Both the position numbers and the translations under genes were made by a program. From the NCBI GenBank assembly GCA_029001845.1, contig JAREWP010000033.1:1-64000 (forward strand): a stretch of 64,000 nucleotides of DNA, read 5' to 3'. Below are positions 35,273-43,638 of the stretch, one piece after another. The notes below the pieces were generated by a model that was not told the DNA's origin, did not search any database, and worked only from the letters and a program-made list of their open reading frames with translations. How positions within the stretch are numbered: position 1 is the stretch's first letter; each line of letters begins with the position of its first letter. The stretch comes from Candidatus Magnetocorallium paracelense (GTDB lineage Bacteria > Nitrospirota > Thermodesulfovibrionia > Thermodesulfovibrionales > Magnetobacteriaceae).

Positions 35273-36994
35273 TCATTCCGGTGCACTGTTCGTCTGCTTT
35301 TTGGAGATAAAAAATTGCAAGGATAAAAAAAACAAAATAGAAGTAAAGATAACAAAGTTCCTGATTTTCCAACCGGGTGGCCCGTCATAATAGGCATTTA
35401 AAAGATGATTCTCGCCTATTGGAATCTGCACAATCATTCGTCCGTCTCTTGTGAGTTGTTTTTCCAATTCAGAGGGCGGTATCTCTGCATCGTTCAAAAG
35501 AACACGCCAACCCGGTAAATACAACTGGTTGATCAATGCAAAGGTATCTACAGGGGCCTTAATACGATAATGTATCCGGTACCGGTTGTTATCGGATAAG
35601 GGTTCTGAAAAGGCCGGCAGAGGGACACCCAAAAGAGATAAATTCTTTCTGGGAGCATTGGGAGGAAATTTTGCCGCCCTTAGAGGTAAAAACTCATCCG
35701 CCTGAGAGTGGGTAAAAAAATAGTCTGACCGCATTGCTTTCTCCGCTTTCAGCGCTTCCTCTATGTTCAATGGCTTTGCCCCCGGATTTGTACTGAATTG
35801 ATTAAAATTCCAAAGAAGAGTCGTAACCATGCAAATTAGCACCATACCGCTCATTACAAATCTGTTTCTAAAAGAAAGTTTATAAATACCTGCTGCACAT
35901 ATCAATTGAAGTAGGGCGGTTATGGACAGACTGCGCCATGGAAATTGAAAATTTTTAAAAAAAGGCGCCTTTTCCCAAAAGGTTGTGGCTATGGGTGTCA
36001 TAAGAAAAATCAAAGTAATGTAGAGGATGAATGAGATTTGGACGATTCTGCTCTTTCTGCCGATTATAGCGCCGGAGACAGCCAACAGAAAGTGGGGTAA
36101 ACCCAGTTGAAAAGACATCTCGTCATTTGGACCGTTCGCAGACCCTCCAAACTCCCAGGAACGGGAAAAAAACTGTGAAAAATGCACTGTATGCAATTTT
36201 GTCGTCAGATAGCCCTGAAAGACTGCCTCCAGATTTACATACTCTTTCAATTGCAGATAAGTGAGCCAGTAGGGCGAACTTAATATCAATCCCATAGCAA
36301 AAGAGAGCCCGGACAGAATAAAAAATCCTTTTCTTTGGGACTTGTTTATTTCAAAGGAAATAAAGAGTGTTATTATAATAAATACCAGATTCAGCAAAAA
36401 GGCCGGAACAGGATGGGAGAACATGATGAACGCAATGGATATGGTAATTCCCCAAAGTTTGGAATTGAGTTTTTCTAAGTTCTCTATGCTGTTTTTAAGC
36501 CGAAGGAGATAATATAGAGGCCATGGCGTCAGTAACATAGCTGTCAGCTCGCTTAAGGCAGCCCTGACGAAGAGGTTTACATAAAGATATGGCGTTAGGA
36601 GAAATAATATCGAGCAAAAGAGGCCGCCTTTATGATCTGTCAGCTCGGAACCCAATTTGTACGCTCCCGCCCCGCCGATAAAAAAAAGTAAAACAATTGT
36701 AATCTGGTGTGTCAACCCTGGATGTACAGGCAAAAAAGAGAAAGGCAGGGCAAGATAAAAAAATCCCGGCGGATAAAATAAAAAAGTGGGGCAGCCGTAT
36801 CCTCCGTAAAGTTCCGGCAGCCATCTCGGATAGAGATTTCCCTGTAAAAAAGACTCCTTAAAGTGCTCCAATAAAGCCAGGGTGCGCCCCCAATCATGGC
36901 TCTTATGCCATACTCCCGGTTTTAACAATGGCAGGAGAAATAGTATGGTTACCATAAAAATCAGGAGATAAGTAAAAAAACCGGATTTTCTCAT
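35273..36994 (-). CDS. PTPS-related multi-pass membrane protein
   Basis: A 573-residue inner-membrane protein with about eleven helices and a C-terminal soluble part. HKSHDWGRTLALLEHFKES and GNLYPRWLPELYGGYGCPTFLFYPPGFFYLA match the 6-pyruvoyl-tetrahydropterin-synthase-related (PF10131-type) membrane family, often found in polysaccharide loci and resembling lipid-linked sugar transferases. The C-terminus (LPGWRVLLNDAEIPPSE) is like YfhO-type sugar-binding ends. Its ATG overlaps the stop of the Rpn fragment (TAATG), so its original 5' region was replaced. Confidence 0.75.
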   Translation of the reverse strand: MRKSGFFTYLLIFMVTILFLLPLLKPGVWHKSHDWGRTLALLEHFKESFLQGNLYPRWLPELYGGYGCPTFLFYPPGFFYLALPFSFLPVHPGLTHQITIVLLFFIGGAGAYKLGSELTDHKGGLFCSILFLLTPYLYVNLFVRAALSELTAMLLTPWPLYYLLRLKNSIENLEKLNSKLWGITISIAFIMFSHPVPAFLLNLVFIIITLFISFEINKSQRKGFFILSGLSFAMGLILSSPYWLTYLQLKEYVNLEAVFQGYLTTKLHTVHFSQFFSRSWEFGGSANGPNDEMSFQLGLPHFLLAVSGAIIGRKSRIVQISFILYITLIFLMTPIATTFWEKAPFFKNFQFPWRSLSITALLQLICAAGIYKLSFRNRFVMSGMVLICMVTTLLWNFNQFSTNPGAKPLNIEEALKAEKAMRSDYFFTHSQADEFLPLRAAKFPPNAPRKNLSLLGVPLPAFSEPLSDNNRYRIHYRIKAPVDTFALINQLYLPGWRVLLNDAEIPPSELEKQLTRDGRMIVQIPIGENHLLNAYYDGPPGWKIRNFVIFTSILFFLSLQFFISKKQTNSAPE

Positions 36995-37363
36995 TATAAT
37001 TTTTCCGTCTTCAATATTTCTCTGACAAAATCCACTTCCAACTCCAATACATCTGCGATATGTTCAGGCTGCATATTTGCTCTTTTATATAGTTTTACTA
37101 TGGACTCATGCACTCCTCTTTCCATTCCTCTTTCCATTCCCCTTTCCATCCCTTTTTCCATTCCCTTTTCCATTCCCTTTTTCATTCCTATTCTTTCGGC
37201 AGTCGTTACATACGGCATCTTTCTCTCCTCCTCATATTTTATGATCTCCTCATGAAACTTTATGGACAACTCATCAGGTAAGCCCATTATCCAGTCTATG
37301 AACCTGTATAAATTCAGAATATCCCTCTTCTCATATCTCTTTCCATACAACGCTTTTACCTGG
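36994..37363 (-). pseudogene. truncated second copy of the Rpn-type gene (C-terminal third)
   Basis: About 118 residues (from MYGKRYEKRDILNLY) are nearly identical to the end of the gene at 33259-34194. Homology stops at about 37363 (within the codons for VKALYGKGYEKRD), where sequence becomes unrelated, so the nuclease core is missing. It has one more GMER tetrapeptide than the full copy. The last residues (FVREILKTEKL) differ from the full copy. Probably a rearrangement product, and it runs directly into the next gene. Confidence 0.85.
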
Positions 37364-37396
37364 GAAGTGTCTGCATTGGGAGAACAAATATTTTAG

Positions 37397-37573
37397 CATA
37401 TTACGTTCCTTATATTTCCTCTACAACCAGGCGATATCAAAGATAGTGTTGAGGCAAAGGTTGGTTGTCAGCTTAATTCTCAGATGCTGCTTAATACACT
37501 TGAAAAAAATTTTACCTGCCAAGGCCATTTATACAATCCGGCAATTGCGCCGGCGGACAAAGAAAAATTATAA
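37397..37573 (+). pseudogene. relic of an unknown plus-strand coding region
   Basis: A 58-codon open stretch right after a TAG at 37394-37396 ends at TAA 37571-37573. The translation (PLQPGDIKDSVEAKVGCQLN onward) looks protein-like but has no start signal. It abuts the break point of the truncated Rpn copy at 37363, so it is probably the 3' end of a gene cut by the same rearrangement. No family recognised. Confidence 0.4.
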
Positions 37574-37628
37574 TTTACATGTTTTCGAAATCACATTCCC
37601 TTTTTAACGAATATGATAGAGAATATGG

Positions 37629-38663
37629 ATGACAGTAGAATCGATGAATAAAAACAAAAACAGCGACGCCATAAGTCTCTATGATCTGTTATCGATCATA
37701 TGGAAAAGGAGAGTATTACTCTCCCTTACGATCGCTCTGGTAATGGTTATAACCGCACTGACCAACTTTAGGATGGAAAAAATTTTCAGGTACAGGTTCT
37801 TTATACAACAAGCACCACTCTCTGTAGAAGAATTCAATATCCATAATTTTTTTCTTTTACCTGCCAACCAGATAATCGATTTAATAAAAACTGAGAATAT
37901 TCGCAGATTTGGCATTGACATCGAGCCGATCAAGTCCTTAACGGCTATCGATAGAGGGGCCAATACGATAGAGGTTGTCGTCGATACGACTGACATCGCT
38001 AATATCGGGCAGTTGAGAAAGAACATGGTTCATTATCTTAATCGGTGCGATCCTGTAATACAAAAAAGAGACAAATTGATATCTGAACAGAGAGAAAATC
38101 ATAAACAAAAAATCAGACAAAGTAAGAGAGAGCTCAGAGAAGGCGAATTGAAAGTCATACAACAAAAAATAGATATTTTGGAACTAAAGATTGAAATAAT
38201 GAGCGAAAAAGATGCTTATGAAAACAAATGGAAAGAACTTCAAAAGACAACGGCGGACAGGGAAGATAAAAATAATCATTCGATTCACGATCCGTCAAAA
38301 AAGAAAGACCTCTTCGATGACGATATTCAGGATGCTTTCGATATAAATTCAGAGGAGAATCTTTTACGTTACAAGAAACAACTGCTGGCATATAAATCGG
38401 ATCGATATCGTTTGGAGTTACAGGCGCTTCGGGAATTGCAGAGTTTGAACGATCAACAAGTGCAACAGGGCGTAAAAGAGGATGATTCAATTCTAAGCAA
38501 AAAGGTGAAGGCCTTTACCTTTTTCAATGCAACAAAGGAAGCGATCCTATCCGATGAACCTATCAGACCCAAAACATCAAAGAACATAGCGCTTTCAGGT
38601 ATCCTTTCTCTTTTGATCGGTACCATTCTGGTTACGATACAGGAGGTTATCAAGAGGAGATGA
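37629..38663 (+). CDS. Wzz-like polysaccharide chain-length/transport protein
   Basis: 344 residues. N-terminal ISLYDLLSIIWKRRVLLSLTIALVMVITAL (membrane helix about 29-47), a long charged, coiled-coil periplasmic part (about 140-290) and a C-terminal helix near 320-340 (IALSGILSLLIGTILVTI) form the two-helix topology of polysaccharide copolymerases (Wzz/PCP). No kinase domain follows. Such proteins set chain length of O-antigen, EPS or capsule. Neighbouring glycan genes at 50-56 kb agree. Start is ATG 37629 or ATG 37644; weak ribosome site. Confidence 0.8.
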   Translation: MTVESMNKNKNSDAISLYDLLSIIWKRRVLLSLTIALVMVITALTNFRMEKIFRYRFFIQQAPLSVEEFNIHNFFLLPANQIIDLIKTENIRRFGIDIEPIKSLTAIDRGANTIEVVVDTTDIANIGQLRKNMVHYLNRCDPVIQKRDKLISEQRENHKQKIRQSKRELREGELKVIQQKIDILELKIEIMSEKDAYENKWKELQKTTADREDKNNHSIHDPSKKKDLFDDDIQDAFDINSEENLLRYKKQLLAYKSDRYRLELQALRELQSLNDQQVQQGVKEDDSILSKKVKAFTFFNATKEAILSDEPIRPKTSKNIALSGILSLLIGTILVTIQEVIKRR

Positions 38664-38689
38664 GGGGCTGCTCATAAAAAATGATTTTG

Positions 38690-39199
38690 TTACAAAGAAA
38701 ATTTTTTTATTTTTCGAAGGCCTTGCGTTTGCAAAAAATGAATCAGGCCCGGCGCACCTGTTAATACCAATACTCCATAAGCAGGCAGTCTGTGACGTAT
38801 GGCGGTGCCCCAGTTCGATGTAGCTGCGGACCATGTCGCCTCCATCAATAGATAAATTAGAAGTAAGAATCCGTAATTGTGTCTACTCTCATCAGAGGAT
38901 CTCCACCATGAGGTTATGGCGAAAAACAGTAGTATGAATCTCAATACTCCTTCCAGCATTGCCGTAAAATCCAAAAAATTCCGAACCTGCCACGGGAAAG
39001 GCGAGAACATAAAGTTAATGAAAACAAAGGGGAAAGTTTTTATTATACTCGCTACAGATGAGACATCCAGTATGGTGTTGTACGATGACCCGGCCAGGGG
39101 AGAAGTATAGTCGCTTATTCTTCTTGCATTCGCCAATAATTCCTGAAGACCGGAACCGTATATCAGGAAAGAAACTAGGGACAGGCCAAAAAAACTTCT
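38690..39199 (-). pseudogene. C-terminal relic of a polysaccharide-type membrane protein
   Basis: An open frame of about 170 codons without a start ends at 38690. It reads LANARRISDYTSPLAG, then FVFINFMFSPFPWQVRNF, a segment seen near the end of Wzy/EpsG-like O-antigen membrane proteins, followed by two hydrophobic helices. Upstream of 39199 the frame hits a stop, and the expected N-terminal helices are missing. It is therefore a remnant, consistent with the breakage seen on either side. Confidence 0.6.
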
Positions 39200-39730
39200 T
39201 CATAACACCTTTTCTTTTTTCAGGCCCCTGGATTCCCGCTAAAAGGACTGCGGGAATGACGTTTTGTTTTGTATGAATTCGAACGTTAATGAGACAGATG
39301 AATCCTTTGTCTATAATTCTGAACACCCGTATAAAAAAAATGAAAATTCTTATGCAATAAACTTATCACCATTCTGTCAGACTCTCTAAACTGTAAAGTA
39401 ATACTCACACTTTAACTCAACCGCACAAGCAACATGAAGCGCATCAACAGGCTTAAGTCCGTCGGAAATAAGAGTTTTCATTTATGATCTGCCATTACAG
39501 CCAATATTCCGGTTACCCGGATAAACAGTTCAAGAAGTACAAACAAATACTTATTGGCCAATGATAACATATCCATAGTCTGTCAGAGGAAACCTTGTAG
39601 AATAAATCAGGGACAGGTAAGATTTTTGGGTTTTTCTAACCTCTCTTTATGCCTTTTCAAAAACTGCTCATTCACTATAAACAGTAGCCCCCTCGACACC
39701 ATTTCAAAACAAAGCTGTCAACGAAAAAAA
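39200..39730. other. 530-bp gap with no supported gene
   Basis: No gene is seen. A GATTCCCGCTAAAAGGACTGCGGGAATGACG hairpin lies near 39230-39260. A phrase like GGGACAGG near 39179 and 39609 recurs near 45681, 48269 and, in changed form, 50015; this may be a small dispersed motif. The last 100 bases are AT-rich and probably hold the promoter of the TIGR03032-type gene. Confidence 0.4.
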
Positions 39731-39744
39731 CCTACATTTGTAGG
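39731..39744 (+). promoter_or_regulatory. perfect palindrome upstream of paralog 1
   Basis: CCTACA-TT-TGTAGG is a perfect 6-2-6 palindrome, 81 bases before the ATG at 39825. Related but imperfect boxes lie upstream of paralog 2 (43994-44005, CTACAGTGGTGG) and paralog 3 (45785-45795, CACTATAGTAG). The shared position suggests an operator; the binding protein is unknown. Confidence 0.4.
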
Positions 39745-39824
39745 ATTTACAAAGGGGAATCGTTTTGATTATTTTTAGGTTTACTAAAAAAAACAGTAAG
39801 AAACAGACATGGGGAGGAAGGATA

Positions 39825-41291
39825 ATGACTCAATCGTTACAGCCTTTCAGCAGCAGTTTTACATCGGACATTCCCGATATATTGACGGAATTGGGGTGCA
39901 GCATTGCACTGACCACATATCAGGCGGGAAAGGTTATCTTTATCAGCGCCGACAGAAACGCTCTGATCCAACTGGCCCGCACTTTCAACACACCCATGGG
40001 GATCACCCATAGCGGAAGACGCATGGGAATCGTTACTCTCGATGAAGTAGTCGTATTTGCCAACGATTCAGACTTCGCATGGAATTATCCCAAACAGCCC
40101 GAAACCTATGACGCCTTCTACCTGCCCAGGTCCGTGTACTATACAGGAACCATAGACCTCCACGACATCGCCTGGGGAGAGGCGGGGTTGTGGGGGGTGA
40201 ATACGCTTTTTTCCTCTCTTTCCCTAATCGATGAGGAGTACAGCTTTACTCCCAAGTGGACCCCTCCCTTTATTAGGGAGTTACAGCCTGAGGACAGATG
40301 CCATTTAAACGGAATGGCTATGGCGGACGGGGCGCCCAAATATGTAACTGCTTTGGGAGAGAGCAACCACAAAGAGGGGTGGCGTGAGAACAAGTACTCA
40401 GGGGGCATTATTATGGAAGTCCCCACAAAGGAGATCCTCTTCAGAGGGCTTTCCATGCCTCACTCCCCCCGTGTGATCGACGATAAGCTCTATTTTCTCA
40501 ATTCCGCCGCCGGAGAGGTGATGGCAGCCGAACCGGAGCAGGGGATTGTGGAGAGTGTGAACCAGGTGCCGGGATACGCCAGGGGGCTTGCGGGATATGG
40601 GGATTATCTCTTTGTAGGGACATCCCAAATCAGAGAAAAACATCAACACAGCGACATGCCCATAGCAAAGGGCGAGACCTTTGCCGGTATTGTGGTGATC
40701 CACCGTCCTACGGGCAGGATAGCAGGGAGCATACGGTACCACACCACCTGTAAGGAGATATACGATGTGGCAGTATTGCCCGGAGTTATCAGACCGGGCA
40801 TATTGAATCACACCTCCTCTTTTCACAGGAATCTGCTCTCCATGCCGGGAGACTATTTTTACAAGGATATGGAGGAGTTTCTTCCTGAGGGGAGGGACTG
40901 TGCTCCGGTAAGTCTCGGTGTATTAAAGGGCGGTGAAAATCCTAACCGGATTATGGAGAGAGTCGCAAAAGGGGTAGTAACCGTGGCCCTGCTAGGAGGT
41001 CTAATTATCCATACTCCCGATATTGCGAATGCCGTTACTCCCAGCTTTACAGAAAAGACAGGGGCCAATAATCCTTTTAACGGAGTAACTCATCAATTGA
41101 ACCCAAGACCCACATTTATAGATATAGACAATGACAGCGATACTGTTAACGATGACATCTTTATCGGGAAGTCTGGCGGAGAAATCATATACTATAACAA
41201 TACAGCCACATACAACACGACTCCGGCCCCCACCCTGGATGAGTGGGGGATGATCATACTGCTGGCTATGACCATGGTGGGACTGGCTTAA
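39825..41291 (+). CDS. TIGR03032-type protein fused to an IPTL-CTERM tail, paralog 1
   Basis: 488 residues from ATG 39825 (GGGGAGGAAG before it). Residues 1-365 match TIGR03032 (GSSFTSDIPDIL-like start, FNTPMGITHSGRRMGIV, RCHLNGMAM, LSMPHSPRV). At about 377-402 (MERVAKGVVTVALLGGLIIHTPDIANA) an internal signal-peptide-like helix follows. A short FG-GAP/VCBS-like repeat (PTFIDIDNDSDTVNDDIFIG) precedes PTLDEWGMIILLAM, the IPTLxxWG-type sorting motif and membrane helix. The usual basic tail is cut off: TAT seen in paralogs 2 and 3 is TAA here (41289-41291). The codons for NYRKNRDEP still follow. Predicted: cytoplasmic domain, helix, exported C-terminal part; sorting may fail. Confidence 0.85.
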   Translation: MTQSLQPFSSSFTSDIPDILTELGCSIALTTYQAGKVIFISADRNALIQLARTFNTPMGITHSGRRMGIVTLDEVVVFANDSDFAWNYPKQPETYDAFYLPRSVYYTGTIDLHDIAWGEAGLWGVNTLFSSLSLIDEEYSFTPKWTPPFIRELQPEDRCHLNGMAMADGAPKYVTALGESNHKEGWRENKYSGGIIMEVPTKEILFRGLSMPHSPRVIDDKLYFLNSAAGEVMAAEPEQGIVESVNQVPGYARGLAGYGDYLFVGTSQIREKHQHSDMPIAKGETFAGIVVIHRPTGRIAGSIRYHTTCKEIYDVAVLPGVIRPGILNHTSSFHRNLLSMPGDYFYKDMEEFLPEGRDCAPVSLGVLKGGENPNRIMERVAKGVVTVALLGGLIIHTPDIANAVTPSFTEKTGANNPFNGVTHQLNPRPTFIDIDNDSDTVNDDIFIGKSGGEIIYYNNTATYNTTPAPTLDEWGMIILLAMTMVGLA

Positions 41292-41471
41292 AATTACAGA
41301 AAAAACCGGGATGAACCGGTGGGCCTTGCGGGGTAGAGGGAAATGGGCCTGTGTCCGACCCACACGGCCCGGGTGCGATTCGCCTCTGTCGGGACGGGCA
41401 TAGAAGCTCGCTCTTATTTACCTGCTACTCTGCCTATTGACTAAGGAGATAGTTAAATATAAAATATATTC

Positions 41472-42377
41472 ATGGGTTATATAGACAGAACGTTAAAGAT
41501 CATCAGCAGACTTCATCCGGAATGGATAGGCAAGTTGATTTTTTCGGGTAAAGGAGAAGTGGAGTCGATGAGGGCCGTCGGACTGGAGCTGAACATACAC
41601 GAAAAGAGGGTTGATAACGCTTTTGAACTTTTATTGAAAGATGGAGAAACCAAATATTTATTGTTAGAATTTTTATTCGGGGAGAGAACCTTTGAACTGC
41701 ACAAATACTTTATAAAGACAGCCATGGCGACAGATCATTATGGAAAAGGGAAGGTAGCTACGGTAGTGGTCCAGTTGACGGAAGGATCAGGGAAGCCCAT
41801 AAAACCGGTATATGAAGTTGAGTTAGAGGGAATCAGGAATCTATTTGAGATAAGGGTAGTGTATTTAAACGAGTACATTGAAAAGATAGAGAGCGGAGAG
41901 CTATATGAATTTGCGCCATTACTACCTTTGCTAAAGGGCGGAGCGGATGAGAGACTTTTAAGAGAGGTAAAGGATTTAATCAAAACAGAGCCGGACCAAA
42001 AGAAGCTGTCGGAGTTATACTCAACTGCTTTGACGGTAGCCGGCAGGTATATTACAAAAGAATTCTTATGGGAATTCTTTAAGGAGGAATTAGAAATGAT
42101 ACAAGAGTCACCCATTGTACAGGAATGGATTAATGAGGGGTACAGGAAAGGCGAAGACGAAGGGTACAGGAAAGGCGAAGACGAGGGTTATCTTAAGGCA
42201 GGACGTGAGATGCTGCTTGATATACTGGAGGAGAGATTCGGATTGTTAAAGAGAAGTATTATAGATGAAATAAGAGGGATTGATTCTCATGAATTTCTTA
42301 AAGCCCTCAATCGGCATGCTCTTCGAGTGGATAACCTGGATCGTTTTATTGAGATCGTTCAACAAGCGAATGATTAG
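41472..42377 (+). CDS. Rpn-like/DUF4351-type nuclease-family protein
   Basis: 301 residues. The core (LELNIHEKRVDNAFELLLKDG, KYLLLEFLFGERTFELHKYFI and KVATVVVQL) has a PD-(D/E)XK-like D...E-F-L arrangement; the E-x-Q/K motif is degraded, so catalysis is uncertain. The tail has two GYRKGEDE repeats like the GMEK repeats of the 33-kb gene, and a final helix (EMLLDILEERFGLL). It lies between two broken cassette pieces. Role unknown; the family is linked to recombination. Confidence 0.7.
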   Translation: MGYIDRTLKIISRLHPEWIGKLIFSGKGEVESMRAVGLELNIHEKRVDNAFELLLKDGETKYLLLEFLFGERTFELHKYFIKTAMATDHYGKGKVATVVVQLTEGSGKPIKPVYEVELEGIRNLFEIRVVYLNEYIEKIESGELYEFAPLLPLLKGGADERLLREVKDLIKTEPDQKKLSELYSTALTVAGRYITKEFLWEFFKEELEMIQESPIVQEWINEGYRKGEDEGYRKGEDEGYLKAGREMLLDILEERFGLLKRSIIDEIRGIDSHEFLKALNRHALRVDNLDRFIEIVQQAND

Positions 42378-42402
42378 TGAAAAGGAGAATTTAATTTATT
42401 AA

Positions 42403-42580
42403 GGGCCTGAGTCAAAATAAGTTGTAGTATTTCGCGCTTGGGTTTAGGTTGGATTTGGACGATCTGATGAGCAAAAACGTAAGAATAGCAGCGCTGTTTT
42501 GAGGCTTTTGCGATTGAAGATCGTTCAAAGCCGGCCTGAAGATGAGATGCAAAATGGACAACTTATTTTGACTCAGGCCC
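42403..42580. mobile_element. 178-bp MITE-like element with perfect 23-bp inverted ends
   Basis: The left end (42403-42425, starting GGGCCTGAGTCAAAATAAG) is exactly the inverse of the right end (42558-42580). The 132-base middle is noncoding. Flanking 10-mers do not match, so no target duplication is visible; it may have been lost. Only one copy is in the window. It lies in the gap between the Rpn-like gene and the broken exosortase copy. Confidence 0.75.
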
Positions 42581-42612
42581 CACTCAAATTACTGAGAAGT
42601 TACTATGTGAAT

Positions 42613-42720
42613 CAGTATCTAAATAAATCTCAGCACCTTTCCCGGGCGCAGCCATAATATTCTCTCCAAATATTCTTTATAACATTGTAACGTTTTACTA
42701 TCAACAATGCTTTCACTGTA
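42613..42720 (-). pseudogene. relic of the relE-associated antitoxin start and its leader
   Basis: The stretch is similar to 43596-43715. It includes the first codons of the antitoxin (GCGCAGCCAT, inverse of ATGGCTGCGCC), the inverse of its GGAGAG-like ribosome site and the TAACGTTTTA region. Only about 14 codons remain before the sequence diverges. It marks an ancient duplication of the toxin-antitoxin locus. Confidence 0.6.
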
Positions 42721-42795
42721 ATAGTAAGATTTCATTTTTCAGGCGCAATTTTTAACAACCTGACTTATAGATGACCCACAGTCGTCATACAAGGG

Positions 42796-43041
42796 GTGTG
42801 TCAGCTCCCCTTGGTTCTATCACTCGTTTTATGGATCCCGGGCGGCAAAACGGTAAATAATATGAAGCGCATTTCCTGTCTGTTGCTGTTATGCTATCTC
42901 TGGCAGGTAGTGGTCATCGGCTTTATCGGCGCCTATAAAATCCCCCTCTTTCCAAGATTCCTAAGGGCTTTATCGATAGCCCCGCCTTTTATCTACTGGT
43001 TTTATCTGCTGTTTCTCACACAGAGAGGCAAAGAAGAATGA
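42796..43041 (+). pseudogene. 3' remnant of an exosortase gene
   Basis: The last about 70 residues (MKRISCLLLLCYLWQVVVIGFIGAYKIPLF onward) match the end of the exosortase at 48250-49752 (VKRISCVLLFCYLWQLTVIGFI). Homology begins near 42805. All catalytic residues are missing. A short frame with ATG exists but no ribosome site. It shows the exosortase region was once duplicated behind paralog 1. Confidence 0.8.
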
Positions 43042-43151
43042 ATAAATCAGAAAGTAGAAAGCTATTCAATATTGTTTTATCTCTTTTTTTCTGACTCCGC
43101 TATTCTCACTTAAATTGACACAAAGAATTGATCTGATTTTCTCCCTTTATA

Positions 43152-43418
43152 TCATTTCACAGGTCGATAGACATCTTTACGATGCCCGACCTTTACAACC
43201 TGAACTGTCAATTCGTCATCCTGTATGGAATAGATGATACGATACCTGCCATGCCTGAGACGATATCTCTCCTGGCCGGATAATTTTTGACAGCCTGGAG
43301 GTCTTGGATTATGACCTAAAGATTCGATAACTTTCAGTATATTTTTTAGAGTGTTCTTCGGGACAGATTCAAAATCCTTCCACACCGACCTTTTAAAAAA
43401 TATTTTATATTCGGCCAT
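43152..43418 (-). CDS. RelE/ParE-superfamily toxin
   Basis: 88 residues with the RelE fold: MAEYKIFFKRSVWKDFESVP, LGHNPRPPGCQKLSGQERYRLRHGRYRIIYSI and a basic C-terminus (VKVGHRKDVYRPVK). Basic/aromatic residues typical of ribosome-dependent mRNA cleavage (R-x-R-x-G-x-Y-R) are present. It overlaps the upstream antitoxin gene by 14 bases. Likely an active or recently active toxin-antitoxin module. Confidence 0.9.
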   Translation of the reverse strand: MAEYKIFFKRSVWKDFESVPKNTLKNILKVIESLGHNPRPPGCQKLSGQERYRLRHGRYRIIYSIQDDELTVQVVKVGHRKDVYRPVK

Positions 43419-43638
43419 CCTTCTTTAGCCTTTTAACCATTTCATCATAGCCGATTAAAGGTTCTTCGGCTCTCTCATCAAAAGACGAAAGGTCTTCGGC
43501 GTCCTCAGCCAAGGCTTCTCTTACAGCCCTATTCACCAGATCGGAGACAGAGCAGGAAGTTTCAACTGACTTTAATTTAAGAGCCCTGTGTAAAACAGTG
43601 TCTAAATAAATGGTAGCACGTTTCGTAGGTGCAGCCAT
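43405..43638 (-). CDS. ribbon-helix-helix antitoxin of the RelE-type toxin
   Basis: 77 residues from ATG 43638 (GGAGGGA before it; an upstream start at 43668 is rejected). The N-terminal RHH motif is KRATIYLDTVLHRALKLKSVETSCSVSDLVNRAV; the acidic tail (EDAEDLSSFDERAEEPLIGYDE) would cover the toxin. The palindromic TAACGTTTTAACG-like stretch upstream is the likely operator. A broken copy of its 5' end is at 42613. Confidence 0.85.
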   Translation of the reverse strand: MAAPTKRATIYLDTVLHRALKLKSVETSCSVSDLVNRAVREALAEDAEDLSSFDERAEEPLIGYDEMVKRLKKDGRI

